64,000 bases of DNA from Maratus speciosus (GCA_963932465.1 OZ010791.1:323078283-323142282), one strand, 5' to 3'. Numbered from the stretch's first letter, positions 1 through 10,690 are shown. Notes: a model not told the origin generated them from the sequence alone. Numbers and translations: made by a program.

Positions 1-603
1 TATTTGTTTTAAATACTTATATGTATGGGGTGGACAAAGTAATCTTCAAATATAAAAAAAAACTGTTCTTCAAGATTCACAGTTTTTTTTTCTGGTGGTA
101 ATGGGTGATATATATAACGGCTTTACCGTTATATATTCATTAGTCCTCCGTTCCCCTCAAAAAAATCAACTTTTAACTTTACTGGTTCTTTATAAATTGT
201 CATTATTCTCCCCCCCCCCCGCTTCAAATAAAATATTTAGTTTAAATTTGACATTTTAGAGTTAATTTCATGTCTTTATTCATTCTCGTTCCCCCCCCCC
301 CTCTCACTACTGTAAGTTTCGCTTTTACTTTTAAAGTCTTTTCAAATGCAGACATCATTTATCTCGGTTCCTTTTTCTGTCTTTCAAATTCACACGATAG
401 AAAAAGATCTTAACCGCAGTTATTTTCCATTGAAATAAAGTAAAAGAATAAAATACAAATGAATGTCTTTTCGCTTTGCAGCCAACGTTATCTAATGCAT
501 ATTTTCCCAGCCTCTGGGCTTGCATTAGCATTCAATTCTCACCCTTGTACTTTGTCGGATACAAACCATATGCCCATTGCTGACTAATTTGCAGCTGTAG
601 TTA
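1..603. other. AT-rich sequence without a recognisable gene
   Basis: No gene or RNA is recognisable. Visible features are two homopolymer C runs (210-220 and 291-301) in T-rich sequence. The last two bases are the TA flanking the MITE that follows. Confidence 0.6.
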
Positions 604-1056
604 CCGGGTGTCCCAAAAAGGACTGACTGATTTTAAAATTCAATAACTTGTAAACGGTGACAGATATTTAAAAAATTCTTGCAGGAGGGTTATGCATAAG
701 GTCAAAAGTTTTATTACAGTGATTTTCGATTTTAGTTCGAATTATAAACAATAGATGGCGCTGTAAGCAATAGTCGCTAAATACAGGCTCGATTTCTGGT
801 CCTTTCTCTTGTTCCATGCTGAAAAAGGAGATGGAAATGTATTATCCGGGCCACGAAGTACCAAAAATCGAGCCTGAATTCAGCGTCTATTGATCGCAGC
901 GCCATCTATTGTTTGTAATTCGAACTAAAATTGAAAATCACTGTAAAAAAACTTTTGACCTTATGCATAACCCTCCTGCAACAATTTTTTAAATATCTGT
1001 CACCGTTTGCAAGTTATTGAATTTTAAAATCAGTCAGTCCTTTTTGGGACACCCGG
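604..1056. mobile_element. Long-TIR MITE (copy 1), TA target site
   Basis: A non-coding 453-bp element bounded by CCGGGTGTCCCAAAAAGG and its inverse. The terminal inverted repeats are about 195 bp each (604-799 and 862-1056) and nearly identical, separated by about 60 bp. TA lies on both sides (602-603 and 1057-1058). TA duplication plus long inverted ends is typical of MITEs mobilised by Tc1/mariner-type transposases. The GGCGCTG/CAGCGCC block in each arm is shared with the copy at 2457. No transposase is encoded, so it would depend on one elsewhere. Confidence 0.85.
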
Positions 1057-1058
1057 TA

Positions 1059-1524
1059 GATCTGTAACGTGCATATAAAAATCACGTGTTCCTTTCTTTA
1101 ACCACTTTTCCTTACCGCAGGAATGTTAAGAAACGTGTAACCATATAGCCGCGCCATGGCGTAAGTTTGAATTCTATGTAATACTTCAGGATGCTTCTGA
1201 TTCCTTTGTCCACGCCACCAATATTCATCGCCAATTTAGTACATATGTTGCTATTCATCTCGCCAATGAGTGAGTGATTGTAATGAATATTTTACCACTA
1301 CTGCCTCTGAACTTGAGTGTGAGAGACCTCATCTCGCTGCCCTTCGGGGTTCCCCCCGTCGGGCAGCCTTCCGTTTGACTTCTCCCGTCCCACTGTACCA
1401 TCATGGCTCTCCTTTTAAAAAGTTTCATAATAAAGAAGTAAGTCCTCGAAATCCTTAGTGTTGGAGTTTTTTTTCATTCATCCATGAACCTGGGCTCTCT
1501 AATTAAATCTCCTCTATACCCTCT
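1059..1524. other. Unique sequence with a GC-rich hairpin
   Basis: No gene is recognised. A short GC-rich island at about 1318-1410 stands out from the AT-rich surroundings. It contains an imperfect hairpin at 1337-1366 (CTGCCCTTCGGGG pairing with CCCCGTCGGGCAG, 11 of 13 positions). A 62-codon frame from 1270 crosses it but shows no recognisable domain. Confidence 0.4.
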
Positions 1525-2165
1525 AAAGATAAATACTCCATTCCTTTTTAGTATTCATTCTTTATTCCCATTTAATCTGTTTTGAGAAAAATGTCATGTA
1601 GAGATGAGCGTATAAGATAAAAGGAAATATTCCGTCTAAAGATAAATGCTCCACTCTTTTATTGTATCTATTTTTTTAGTCCCATTTAATCTATTTTGAT
1701 AAAAATGTTTTATATTCTTATGAGATTGTATAGACAAAAGAAATGTTCCCTGTAAAGGTCCATTCCTTTTTTGTATCCATTCTTTTAGTCCCATTTAATA
1801 TGTTTTGATTAAAATGTTTTGTGTTCTTATCAAATAATAGAAATGAAAGAAATGTTCCCTCTAAAATTAAATACTCCATTCCTTTTTTGTATCCATTCTT
1901 TTAGTCCCGTTTAATCTGTTTTGATTAAAATGTTTTATGAGTTTTTAAGAAAAAAGGAAATGTTATATCTTAACGTAAATACTCCATTCTTTTATTGTAT
2001 CCTTTCTTTTAGTCCTTTTTAATCTGTTTTGATTAAATGTGTTATGTTTTTATGATCTTGTAGAAATAAAAGAAATGTTCCCTCTAATGATAAAATATTC
2101 CATACCTCTTTTGTATCCACCTTTTTAGTACCATTTAACATATTTTGATTAAAATGCTTTAGATT
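1525..2165. repeat. Six-copy tandem repeat, unit about 110-117 bp
   Basis: A degenerate tandem array. The phrase TTTTAGTCCCATTTAAT followed by a TTTTGATTAAAATG-like motif recurs at about 1555, 1672, 1786, 1895, 2003 and 2118. Each unit also contains AAATACTCCATTCC and AAGAAATGTTCCCTCTAA motifs. Units differ by substitutions and small indels, so the array is old. Single diverged units seem to recur before the local repeats near 4360 and 7465. Confidence 0.75.
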
Positions 2166-2195
2166 ATCGCCAGACTGGTGCTTGGTCATACGTAA

Positions 2196-2430
2196 ATGTT
2201 GAATCTGTTATAGGCGTGTCACAGACGAAAAAAAGTTAATCTCGTGTACGTCATCCCAGTCTTCTGAAAAAATCTGTCTATGTTATAATCTTTATATCTA
2301 GCTTATAATCTAAGACAATAACTGTTATGAATATGCTTAAAACAAAATGAATTTTTTAATTCATATCTCACTATAAAATTAGTTCATAATGTAACAAAAG
2401 ATGTAGGTAATTTATTGTTGCTTAAAAGTT
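2196..2430. repeat. Local dispersed repeat, copy A
   Basis: Contains TTATAGGCGTGTCACAGA and, about 100 bp on, AATAACTGTTATGAATAT. The same two anchors, with alignable sequence between and after them, recur near 4531 and 7650 in the same orientation. No open frame is conserved between the copies. This is either an ancient local duplication or a dispersed element whose ends I cannot define. Confidence 0.6.
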
Positions 2431-2456
2431 TCACTCATGAATGAAAAGTATATATA

Positions 2457-2912
2457 CCGGGTGTCCCAAAAATGGCTGATGAATTTTAAAATTCCATAAC
2501 TTGCAAATGGTGACAGATATATATAAAAAAAATTCTTGCAGGAGCGTTTTGTAAGATGTCCGGAGTTTTTATGCTTCGATTCTCAGTTTTAGTTACAAAT
2601 AGAATCGATAGATGGCGCTGCATGCAATAATTGCTAATTCCAGGCTCGATTTTTCGGCCTCTCTCTTCTTCCATGCGAAAAAAGGAAATTAAACAGCATT
2701 GAATGGATCCCGAAGTACAGACAATCGGGTTAGACTGAACGCCTGTTGCTCTCAGCGCCATCTATTGTTTGAAATTCGAACTAAAATCAAGAATCACAGT
2801 ACAAAAACTCCTACCATCATACATAACTCTCCTGCAAGAATTTTTTAACTATCTGTTACCGTTTGGAAGTTATTGAATTTTAAACTCCATCAGTCATTTT
2901 TGGGACATCCGG
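2457..2912. mobile_element. Long-TIR MITE (copy 2), TA target site
   Basis: A second member of the family at 604. It is 456 bp, starts CCGGGTGTCCCAAAAATGG and ends with the inverse (TTTTTGGGACATCCGG). TA is present at 2455-2456 and 2913-2914. The arms are more diverged from each other and from copy 1, so this is an independent and probably older insertion. An open frame on the minus strand (2486-2761) is a by-product of the repeat and not a gene. Confidence 0.82.
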
Positions 2913-2914
2913 TA

Positions 2915-4355
2915 TCTTGTTCTGTCAATTTAAAATAGAGGAACGGGAACGGTATATCTCATGTTTCCGTAAATTTACTTAAAATCGTCACACACATTAA
3001 GCGTTTGATATCTTTTTTTTATTTCATCAACTTCTGAAATTTTAAATGACCGAAATTCTGATTATGGTTGTATTTAAACTGATCCAATGTTTATCACAAT
3101 ATAGTTTTCTGATTAAATTCTTTATCTAAAAAAAAAAAAAAAAAAAAAAAAAACTACCATTCACTAAATTCAAGCAACTTCTCTTTTTTATATAATCAAA
3201 AATTTCGTTTATGTTGCTACTATTTTATTTTTCTTCTGATTCACCGTGAAACGTTCACTGTAGAAAACAAACACTACGAATTAGAATAAAATGAGAGATT
3301 TCGCAGGAATTGACGACAGACGATGTAGCTATCTTTCATTATTTTACTTGTATATTATACAATATTTCCAAAAACACACACAGCTAAATATAACGCGCAA
3401 AATATGTACATATTTACATTTAACGATAATTTCGTTTCGAAGCATTCACTATGAACATCTTATTACATAAAAATAAAAGCATTTTGCTTTCGAGTTACAT
3501 TGTTACGACTCAAAAACCGTCGAACATCATTCTAACCGATTCTATATCAACAAACCTGCTGTTGCCATTCGCAACAAAGTAAAAGTGGCTTCGGTGGGTT
3601 TCTTCTTCTCGCAACATTCACCATAATCTTAATTTTCCGATTAAATTGTTCGTAATGACAGTAAGTTTTATATATTTTCAGCATTTATTTCATATGATTC
3701 CTTTACCATACAATGTTTAAAGAAATGAAATAATCTATAAAAAACAATTATTTAAATCTTTAACCCTAAACAATGATTTCTGCTTTGTATCTAATTCCTA
3801 ATCCTTTTATACATAGCTAAAGAATTCTCTATCGAATTCATCGCTGATAAATCTCGCTGATATTATGAATGGCCGTTTAACAATTGATGACTTACTCATT
3901 ATTCATCAAAATTTTATTTTCCCGTGTGCTTTTAGAATGAAGAAATATTTTATTTTTAACGATAAATATTTCATTCGTTGTAACGCAAGGACGGAGTTTC
4001 CGCTGCCAATTTTCAAGATTCATATTATTATGCTATTATCTTCCAATTATGAAATATTTTTAAAAACTTTTGCTGCATCTATATGATATATTGATTTTTA
4101 TATCTTTGAGAAATTATGGTATGTAGAATACACATGAATATTTTTAATTCAATGGAAAAATGAACAAACCTGTAATTATTGCAATATCTAAAATACCAGC
4201 TGTTATTAAATGTAAATATTCATATTTATTTGTTATGCATGTAGATTGTTTTTTCTTTCTTTTCATTACTGATAAATGTCGTTGTTGTGATTTGCAGTCT
4301 TTTAACACATCTTGACGTATTACTGTTTACCATATTGATAATTTCTTGTGAGCTT
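2915..4355. other. AT-rich non-coding sequence
   Basis: No gene is recognised. A 26-base poly-A tract lies at 3128-3153. Weak resemblance to the local repeat (GAAATATTTTATTTTTAACGA-like text near 3935) suggests a further decayed copy. The 73-codon frame from 3865 has no recognisable features. Confidence 0.5.
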
Positions 4356-4359
4356 CTAA

Positions 4360-4760
4360 AATAAGAAATGCTATTTTTAACAATAAATACTCATACATTT
4401 TTCACACTTGTTTTTTTCTGTTTTTAATAAAATATTTTCAGATATTATTTGCGATCCCCCTTCCCTCGCAGTTTGTAAATTAGATTAACAGTGAATAGCG
4501 CCTTGTCCTCCATACATCCCTCCTAATTCTTATAGGCGTGTCACAGATGAAAGGAAATGTAAACTCACATAAATCACCTCCGTCCTGATTATCAAGTCAT
4601 TAGGTAAATGAAATGTCTCGAACAATTTTTTTGATCAATTTCTTAAACAGGCAATAACTGTTATGAATATAAGTGAAAGAAATTGAATTTTGAATAACCA
4701 TACTTTAACAGAAAAAATATTCATTGGTTAACTGAAGAGATGTAGATTTACGGTTTTAGT
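4360..4760. repeat. Local dispersed repeat, copy B
   Basis: Carries TTATAGGCGTGTCACAGATG at 4531 and AATAACTGTTATGAATATAA about 115 bp further on, in the same order as copies A and C. It is preceded by one diverged unit of the 110-bp tandem repeat (AGCTTCTAAAATAAGAAATG). It also shares a downstream GAAGAGATGTA-like stretch with copy A. Confidence 0.6.
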
Positions 4761-4764
4761 AGTT

Positions 4765-5780
4765 GTGAAAATATTTGCGAAAATATATGAAGTAATAAAT
4801 GTGTTTTTCCATTAGTTTAACATTATATGACCATAAAAGCTTAAAAGTAAGCTTTATATGTTTATTCTTTTACATAATTATTAATATTTAGATTTTAGAT
4901 AATTTAGTTAGTCACCGATCTCATTTCTTTATGCGTCTTCCAAATACAAAATATTATATCTCTAGTTATTATTATCATCATATAAATTCATAAAAAAAAT
5001 TATTAAAATTTTATGAAATAAGTTAAATACTGTCTACTGCAGATAACAGTAAATGAAGTACGGCACAATTTTAATTTTTACATAAAATGACTCGTAGTAC
5101 GTAATATATAAATAAGAGAATATAAAAATATACTATCTAAATAGAAATTATGATTTGGCCTTCTTTTATAATCTACAAAATGTAATTCTACAATTCTGTT
5201 TATTGAAAATAAATCTGGTTCATATTATTTATGATCACTAACAACAAAATGACTTATTCATCGAATTTTTATGACTGTAAGCTTTTGTAGGAACATAAAG
5301 TATTACATTTGACAATAAGTATTTAATTAATATTAATTTTTTAACCCTTTCTTGTAATATTTTTCTTTTAAATAATTATAGAGATCTACTAAAAGATCGT
5401 ACGGATCCCGTTATTTTCTAGGTAGAATATCACAATTTTTTTTTAACCATTTGGAAAAATGGTTATTGTTCTCTGTCAGGGTAGGAAATGAAAAACATAT
5501 CTGAAGCGTTTTATTGGTTTAATACGCATTTTATTCGTTTTCTGATTGGTCTATACAGTAATCTGTATTTTACCTTTACTTTCAACAGAAATGGATACTT
5601 CTGTTGCCAGTATGACAAAAAAATAATAAAAACTACAAAACAAATTAATACCTCAGAAACAAATTGAGATACAGCTTTCAAACAAATTGCATTTAAAAGT
5701 ACATTTATGTCTCTATACGACGGTGTAAAAAGTAATATTGTGGGTTGTTTAGAAGTTTAAGAATGAAATTTCATTTAAAA
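4765..5780. other. AT-rich non-coding sequence
   Basis: No gene or clear repeat boundary. One short stretch near 5225-5330 (TTTATGATCACTAACA, then TTGACAATAAGTATTTAA) weakly resembles the sequence upstream of local repeat copy C and may be a decayed relative. Confidence 0.4.
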
Positions 5781-5785
5781 TTGGT

Positions 5786-5903
5786 CGTCAGATTTCCAAG
5801 AAATCTGACGATGGAAAAGCCCTTTCCCGAACAGCCAATGAAATGCTTGGATAATACGTAATTTTCAGGTGGATAATACGTAAGTTTCAGGAAATCTGAC
5901 GAG
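5786..5903. repeat. Perfect short hairpin and 22-bp tandem duplication
   Basis: A perfect hairpin at 5786-5810 has 11-bp arms (CGTCAGATTTC / GAAATCTGACG) and a 3-base loop. The arm recurs a third time at about 5893-5903. Between them is a tandem pair of 22-bp units (GGATAATACGTAATTTTCAG at 5849, GGATAATACGTAAGTTTCAG at 5871). Nothing links this to a gene. Confidence 0.7.
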
Positions 5904-6099
5904 TCGCAGGCGATTTTTGTCGCTTGCAATTTTTACGTGTAATAACACTATTAATGTTTAATTCATGGCGTACGTAATGTATGATCCACTCCGTGCGATT
6001 TTTTGTGACTTAAGTTTTAGTCTTTGAAAAAAATCATCTTCCAAATGGTCGTTGAAATTTGTTAAATTGGTATTTTTTTATTTATTTACTTATTTATTT

Positions 6100-6235
6100 A
6101 TTTTTTGTAAAAAATAAATCTATTCAATTGTGCAAAATTTCACATGAAATTCAAGGAGAGATTTTCTAAAAGAAAATACTCGTACCGAAGAATTTCATGG
6201 TCTGGAAATTCCAGGACCCGTACGAACCCTGTAAA
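6100..6235. mobile_element. Truncated copy of the AGGGTTCGTACGGGT MITE
   Basis: The sequence from about 6100 to GGACCCGTACGAACCCT (ending 6235) aligns with the right two-thirds of the intact element at 20458-20633, including AGATTTTCTAAAAGAAAATA and the right terminus. No left terminus is seen, so this is a 5'-truncated copy. A 65-codon frame from 6144 is incidental. Confidence 0.65.
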
Positions 6236-6459
6236 AAGTAAAAACCAAATTTTACAGAAATTTAATGAACACATTGGAAATTACGGGATTGAATTCATCG
6301 TTGTGGAAATCAGTCTAAACCTATTTGCATCAAATTTATAACAATTTGAATTACTTTGTTTTGTTTGCATCGTATGTCAGGTCCTGCTCTTCAAAGTATT
6401 AGAAGGATTTCATAAAAATGCCTGTGGAAAACTTTAAAAACAGAGTTTAGAAGAAATAT

Positions 6460-6638
6460 ACAATCAAATGAAAATCAAATTTCTAAGTAAATGCTTAAGA
6501 GGCGAAAAGGTCAACACAGTGAAAAAGATTCCATGCCGGGACTAGAACCCGGGCCATCAGTAAAGAGCATTGACGTTCTACAGACTAAACCACACGGAAC
6601 GATTCCCAGCCTAGAAAATTTCTCACTGTTATATGTGG
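6460..6638 (-). mobile_element. tRNA-derived SINE-like repeat, copy 1 (minus strand)
   Basis: Read on the minus strand it has a 71-nt tRNA-like head (6599 to 6529), then a tail containing TTTTTCACTGTGTTGACCTT and GATTTTCATTTG. A short upstream flank (GTGAGAAATTTTCTAGGCTG) is also shared with copy 3. It sits head-to-head with copy 2, so 6460-6816 forms a large interrupted palindrome. The shared upstream flank suggests the duplicated unit was more than the SINE alone. Confidence 0.7.
6529..6599 (-). tRNA. tRNA-like sequence, probable pseudogene (SINE head)
   Basis: It folds as a cloverleaf. The acceptor arms are TTCCGTG/CATGGAA (one G:T pair), there is a GTTT..GAAC D-stem and a near-perfect T-arm. 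The anticodon loop (GCTCTTT) lacks the universal U33, and the B box reads GGGTTCTAGTCC. The missing U33 argues against a working tRNA. Pol III promoter-like boxes fit a SINE head. Confidence 0.5.
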
Positions 6639-6641
6639 GTA

Positions 6642-6816
6642 TTTAGTCGATAGAACGTCAGTGCGCTTTACTGATGGCCCGGGTTCGAGTCACGGCATGG
6701 AATCTTTTTCACTTTGTTGGCCTTTTCGCCTCTTAAGCATTTACTTTGAAATTTGATTTTCATTTGAAATATTGTATGCAAGGCGAATGTTTCTCTCTGG
6801 AATAATTTCCATGTAT
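6642..6816 (+). mobile_element. tRNA-derived SINE-like repeat, copy 2 (5'-truncated head)
   Basis: Plus-strand copy starting inside the tRNA-like head (TTTAGTCGATAGAACGTC). It lacks the acceptor 5' half, then continues through GGGTTCGAGTCAC and the shared tail (TTGGCCTTTTCGCCTC, CAAGGCGAATGTTTCTC). About 13 bases are missing relative to copy 3 at the junction with copy 1, which probably marks the inversion breakpoint. Confidence 0.7.
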
Positions 6817-6922
6817 GAATATAGTTTCTATAAATGCTGAATTTAATTTTGCTTCATGTTTGCCCCATGTTGGTGGCTCACGATAAATATTCCAACTTGT
6901 GCTGCGTTTGTAGCCTTGCCAA

Positions 6923-7143
6923 CATATAATAGTGAGAAAATTTCCAAGCTGGGTATCGTTCCATGTGGTTTAGTCGGTAGAACGTCAGTGCGCTTTATTG
7001 ATGACCCGGGTTCGAGTCCTGGCATCGAATCTTTTTCACTGTGTTGGCCTTTTCACCTCTTATGCATTTACTTTGAAATTTGATTTTCATTTGAAATATT
7101 GTATGCAAGGTGAATATTTCTCTCTGGAATAATTTCTATGTAT
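6923..7143 (+). mobile_element. tRNA-derived SINE-like repeat, copy 3
   Basis: The most complete copy. It has the upstream flank (CATATAATAGTGAG), a tRNA-like head at 6959-7029 with A-box-like TGGTTTAGTCGG and a consensus B box (GGTTCGAGTCC), then the shared tail ending near ATTTCTATGTAT. The 75-codon and 60-codon frames crossing it are incidental. Confidence 0.7.
6959..7029 (+). tRNA. tRNA-like sequence, probable pseudogene (SINE head)
   Basis: 71 nt with a cloverleaf: acceptor TTCCATG against CATCGAA (one mismatch), D-stem GTTT/GAAC, anticodon stem TCAGT/ATTGA. The anticodon loop is GCGCTTT, so position 33 is C rather than U and the nominal anticodon would be GCT. It lacks the long variable arm of tRNA-Ser. 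A pol III-competent SINE head is more likely than a functional tRNA. Confidence 0.5.
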
Positions 7144-7462
7144 TAATGAAATATACAGTATTTAACCTTTTTTGTTGCATATAATAGAATATCTGTTTAA
7201 ATAAATTTCTTTGCAAAAACAAACTTTATATAACGTAACTCAATATTTTATTTAATGTTAGGTACTTTTAATAAAACAATGCATATGAAACGAACCAAAG
7301 CACACCTTTATATAAATAAAAAGCATAATTTTAATACATTCAAAGCAAAAGTTGAGATATTTCTTCCCAATTTATTACTGGTAATTCTTGTTGATGTTAT
7401 TTATGATCATTTAACACATTGCTGACTTAGCACTATTCATCATACTTTTATTTCTTTATGAG

Positions 7463-7880
7463 CTTGTAGAATCAAGAAATATTTCCTTCGACGATAAATA
7501 GTCTTTGATTTTTTATATCAATTTTTCTGTTCTTTTTTGTGTTTTGATGTAGAAGTTTTAAGATATTGCTGGTGATAGTTTTTTCACCAATTTGTAAATT
7601 AGTTTGAAGTCAGATTGTCACCTGAATTTCAATAAATCTTGAATCTCTTCTAGACGTGTCACAGAAGAAAAGAAAGATAACTTTGAGTAAATCGTTTCAG
7701 CCCCTGCAATAAAAACGGTAAATGAATTCTATGTCTGAAACAAATCGGTATATCATTAATTATCTTTAACAGATCATAACTGTTATGGATATAGTTAAAA
7801 GGAACTAATTTTTAATGTTGCATAATTTAACAGGAAAGAACATCGTTACATAACAGGAGGAATGTAAATTCATGCAGATA
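7463..7880. repeat. Local dispersed repeat, copy C
   Basis: Has one diverged 110-bp unit (GAGCTTGTAGAATCAAGAAA at 7463), then CTAGACGTGTCACAGAAG near 7652 and ATAACTGTTATGGATATAG about 120 bp on. The anchor order matches copies A and B. No conserved frame was seen. Confidence 0.6.
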
Positions 7881-7906
7881 TTTTCGAAAAAAAAATTGAT
7901 TTGTGA

Positions 7907-8881
7907 ATGAAAATTTGTCAATGTTTGCTTAAACTTGCCATCAACGTTTGTAATTTATATTATCAGTTTTCTTTTTAAATTATCCTAAGTTCTGCGTTTA
8001 TTTATCGCTGACATTCTAGTATATATATATATATATTTAATTTGTCAAAAATGGTCATGATCTAAATTTGCTAGTGAAATAATTTCTCTGTTTTTCTTTG
8101 TATATTGTTAAGTTTTCGTCGGCCAAATTGTTGGAGTGTCGAGCTTATAACCGGAGAGTTCGGTCATTGAAACATTTCCTTTAGCTTGACATAAATGTGC
8201 ACGTACAATCATTGGTATGGAAAGAATTTTTGTGTGTGGTTACTAGATTGTATATGGGCTGCGATACCAAGAGAGTTTCGACCTTTAGGCCAAAACAAAA
8301 TAGTTATATAAATAAAAGACAACCGGATCAGCTTCTTCTGAAACCTGAGATGTTGGCCCTTTTGTCTTACCGACTTTGTATATACTACTAACTCTTAAAT
8401 GAGTCACAAAACTGCATTGCATACAATTACTTCATTGTTTGTAACTCGTTGTTTCTTTTTATTCCGAAATGCTTTTAAGTCATTTTAAATTTGTTATTAC
8501 AATATACTGCCTCATTAAAATTTCGTCAAAAGAATTGGACTTTCTTTCATCTCATTTACAGGAACGACATTAGTAGTCAGAGCGCCTTCGGCCAGAATTT
8601 TTCAGCACCCCAATGAGTAATATCTTCTAAAGAAAACATTAAGTTTTAAACTTTTGTTTATTTTCCGTCGTTTATATTCTAGCACATATGGATGATCACT
8701 TGTGTTGCCAAATGCCTCATTTAAGAGGGATATCCCAATTTTCTGAGACTTCAGGACCTGCCCGGCGTGAGAAACCAAAAGAGAAGATTTTTCATGGTGC
8801 ACAGACTCTTTTAAGTTTCTTTTCGCATTGGTTAGTTTCATATTTCCTATTTTTTTTGTCTGCATAGAGTGGAATTTAATA
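7907..8881. repeat. Tandem duplication, unit 1 (non-coding core)
   Basis: About 975 bp that recurs at 9677-10680 in the same orientation with visibly good but imperfect identity. Landmarks: AAGTTTTCGTCGG, TTGTTGGAGTGTCGAGCTT, TTTCGACCTTTAGGCCAAAA, TTTACAGGAACGACATTAGT, TTTTCCGTCGTTTATATTC. The whole duplicated unit probably ran from here through the MITE at 8882 to the broken element at 9392-9671. A minus-strand frame (8602-8865) is open in both copies, but differences between copies are mostly amino-acid changing, so it does not look conserved as protein. Confidence 0.75.
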
Positions 8882-9197
8882 CAGTAAAACCTGTATAGAC
8901 AGAACCTGTCTATAACGGCAATCTATAGTCGCTTCCAAAGAAACGCTTTAAGATATACCTGCCTAGACAGTAACATGTCAAGAACGGAATTCCTTCCGAC
9001 TCCTAGCGATTCTGTTTTAACAAGTTTTACTGTACTTTGTACACTAAACTCTGTGTAAGCGAAAACTGTTTATAACGGAAGTCTGTTTCAAAAGTAAAAA
9101 TTCCATTGCCCCTACGCTAGGAATACTGTACAATTGTACTTACTAAACTGGAATCTTGTTTCAGCCCCTAGCGATTCCACTTTCAAAGGTTTTACTG
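8882..9197. mobile_element. Tigger/pogo-like MITE
   Basis: A 316-bp non-coding element starting CAGTAAAACCTGTATAGACA and ending GGTTTTACTG, with TA at 8880-8881 and 9198-9199. The CAGTAAAACCTGT end resembles Tigger/pogo termini (family knowledge). Related text recurs inside (TCTATAACGG, GTTTATAACGGAAG, and a second TTTTACTGTA near 9025), so it may be a dimer or carry internal end-like repeats. In the second duplication copy only CAATAAAACCTGT remains at 10671, so most of the MITE was deleted there. Confidence 0.7.
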
Positions 9198-9391
9198 TAT
9201 AAAATTGTTGTGGTATAAAACGTACTAAGACGGAATTTCAAGAGACAGGTGAAAAATGTTGCTTTAAACAGGTTTTTGTCAAAGCAGGTATAATTGTGTG
9301 GTATTTGTAACGTAGGGACATCGAAATTTTAACGTTAAAAACAGAATTGAGTTATGTACAGGTTCTGTTTCCATACGGTTTAATGTATATA

Positions 9392-9671
9392 CAGGGTGGC
9401 TCGGAACTATATGACAAAAATGTAAAGGCAGGTAGAAGGGAACTAAATAAGCAGATTTTGTATAGAAATGTGGGTGTAGAAATGCAGAACTGAGGCAGTA
9501 GTGGGAGCTGTTATTTTCGTTAGATGAAAGTGCTTCGCTAGCTTGAATCATCATTTCCTCACGGATTTCGAGTAACATGCATCTTTATACAAATTCGGAG
9601 CTTCCCGACATGAATTTTATACTTGGGGCTAAGCAAGGAAATGGTTCACACCCAACGCACGTCCAACAGAA
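9392..9671 (+). mobile_element. Left-end fragment of a DUF4817/mariner-like transposon
   Basis: Begins TA|CAGGGTGGCTCGGAACTA and runs through the long terminal repeat also seen at 10691-10945. It then reads on the plus strand into MHLYTNSELPDMNFILGAKQ (from 9574), which resembles the start of the DUF4817 helix-turn-helix found in arthropod mariner-like transposases (YTN-E-ADM-F-YG-A-GN). It stops abruptly at 9671, where the second duplication unit begins, so it is the truncated copy made by the tandem duplication. Confidence 0.65.
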
Positions 9672-9676
9672 AATTT

Positions 9677-10680
9677 ATGAAAATTTGTGAATGTTTGCTT
9701 AAACTTGTCATCAACATTTGCAATTTATATTACATTTTTAAAAAATTATCCTAAGGTATGAGTTTATTTATCGTTATGAGTTTATATATTCTAACATATA
9801 TATATCTTTAATTTGTCAAAAACTGGTTATGATATAAAATTACTAGTTAAATAATTTTTCTTTTTTTTCTAAGTATATTGTTAAGTTTTCGTCGGACGAA
9901 TTGTTGGAGTGTCGAGCTTGTAACCGGAGTGTTTGGCCATTGAAACTTTTCCGGTAGCTTTCTCTAAACCTGTACATACAATCCCTGGTATGGAAAATAT
10001 TCTTATTAGGTGATTGCTAGATGGGATATGACTGCGATACCAGGAGAATTTCGACCTTTAGGCCAAAACAAATTAATTAAATAAATAAAAAACAACCGCA
10101 CCAGCTTTTCTGAAACCTGAGTGGTTGGCCCTCTTGTCTTATTGCTCTTATCGACTTGTCTTATCGACTTACTAATTCTTAAATGATTCACAAAATTGTT
10201 TTCCATACAATTACTTCATTGTTTGTAACTCGTTGTTTTTTTTCTTTTAATTCCGAAAAGCTTTTTACGTTATTTTAAATTTGTTATTACAATAGACTAT
10301 TTCATTAAAATTTCGGCAAAAGAATTGGACTTTCTTTCATCTCATTTACAGAAACGACATTACTAGCCAGAGTGCCCTCGGCTAGAATTTTTTTAGCACC
10401 TCAATGAGTAATATCTTCTAAAGAAAACATTAAGTTTTAATGTTTTGTTTATTTTCCGTCGTTTATATTCTAGCACATATGGATGGTCAATAGGTTTGCC
10501 AGGTGTCTCATTTAAGCGAAATGTCCCGATTTTCTGAGACTTCAGGACCTGGCCGGCGCGGGAAACCAAAAGTAAAGATTTTTCATGATGCACAATTTTT
10601 TTAAATTTTCTTTTCGCACTGGTTAGTTTCATATTTCCTATTTTTAGTCTGCATAGAATGGAAGTTAATACAATAAAACC
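9677..10680. repeat. Tandem duplication, unit 2
   Basis: Second copy of 7907-8881 (same landmarks in the same order). It joins the broken element at 9671 on its left and runs into the second copy of that element at 10691 on its right. Relative to unit 1 it lacks the Tigger-like MITE, the following ~190 bp spacer and the first ~35 bp of the mariner-like end, all consistent with one internal deletion. Confidence 0.75.
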
Positions 10681-10690
10681 TGTGAGGTTT

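Noticed and set aside
8602..10632. Paired minus-strand frames of 87 and 79 codons (8602-8865 and 10393-10632) with similar products, suggesting a conserved gene.
   Set aside because: They lie in a tandem duplication, and most of the differences between copies change the amino acid. That is what neutral drift predicts, not purifying selection. No known domain.
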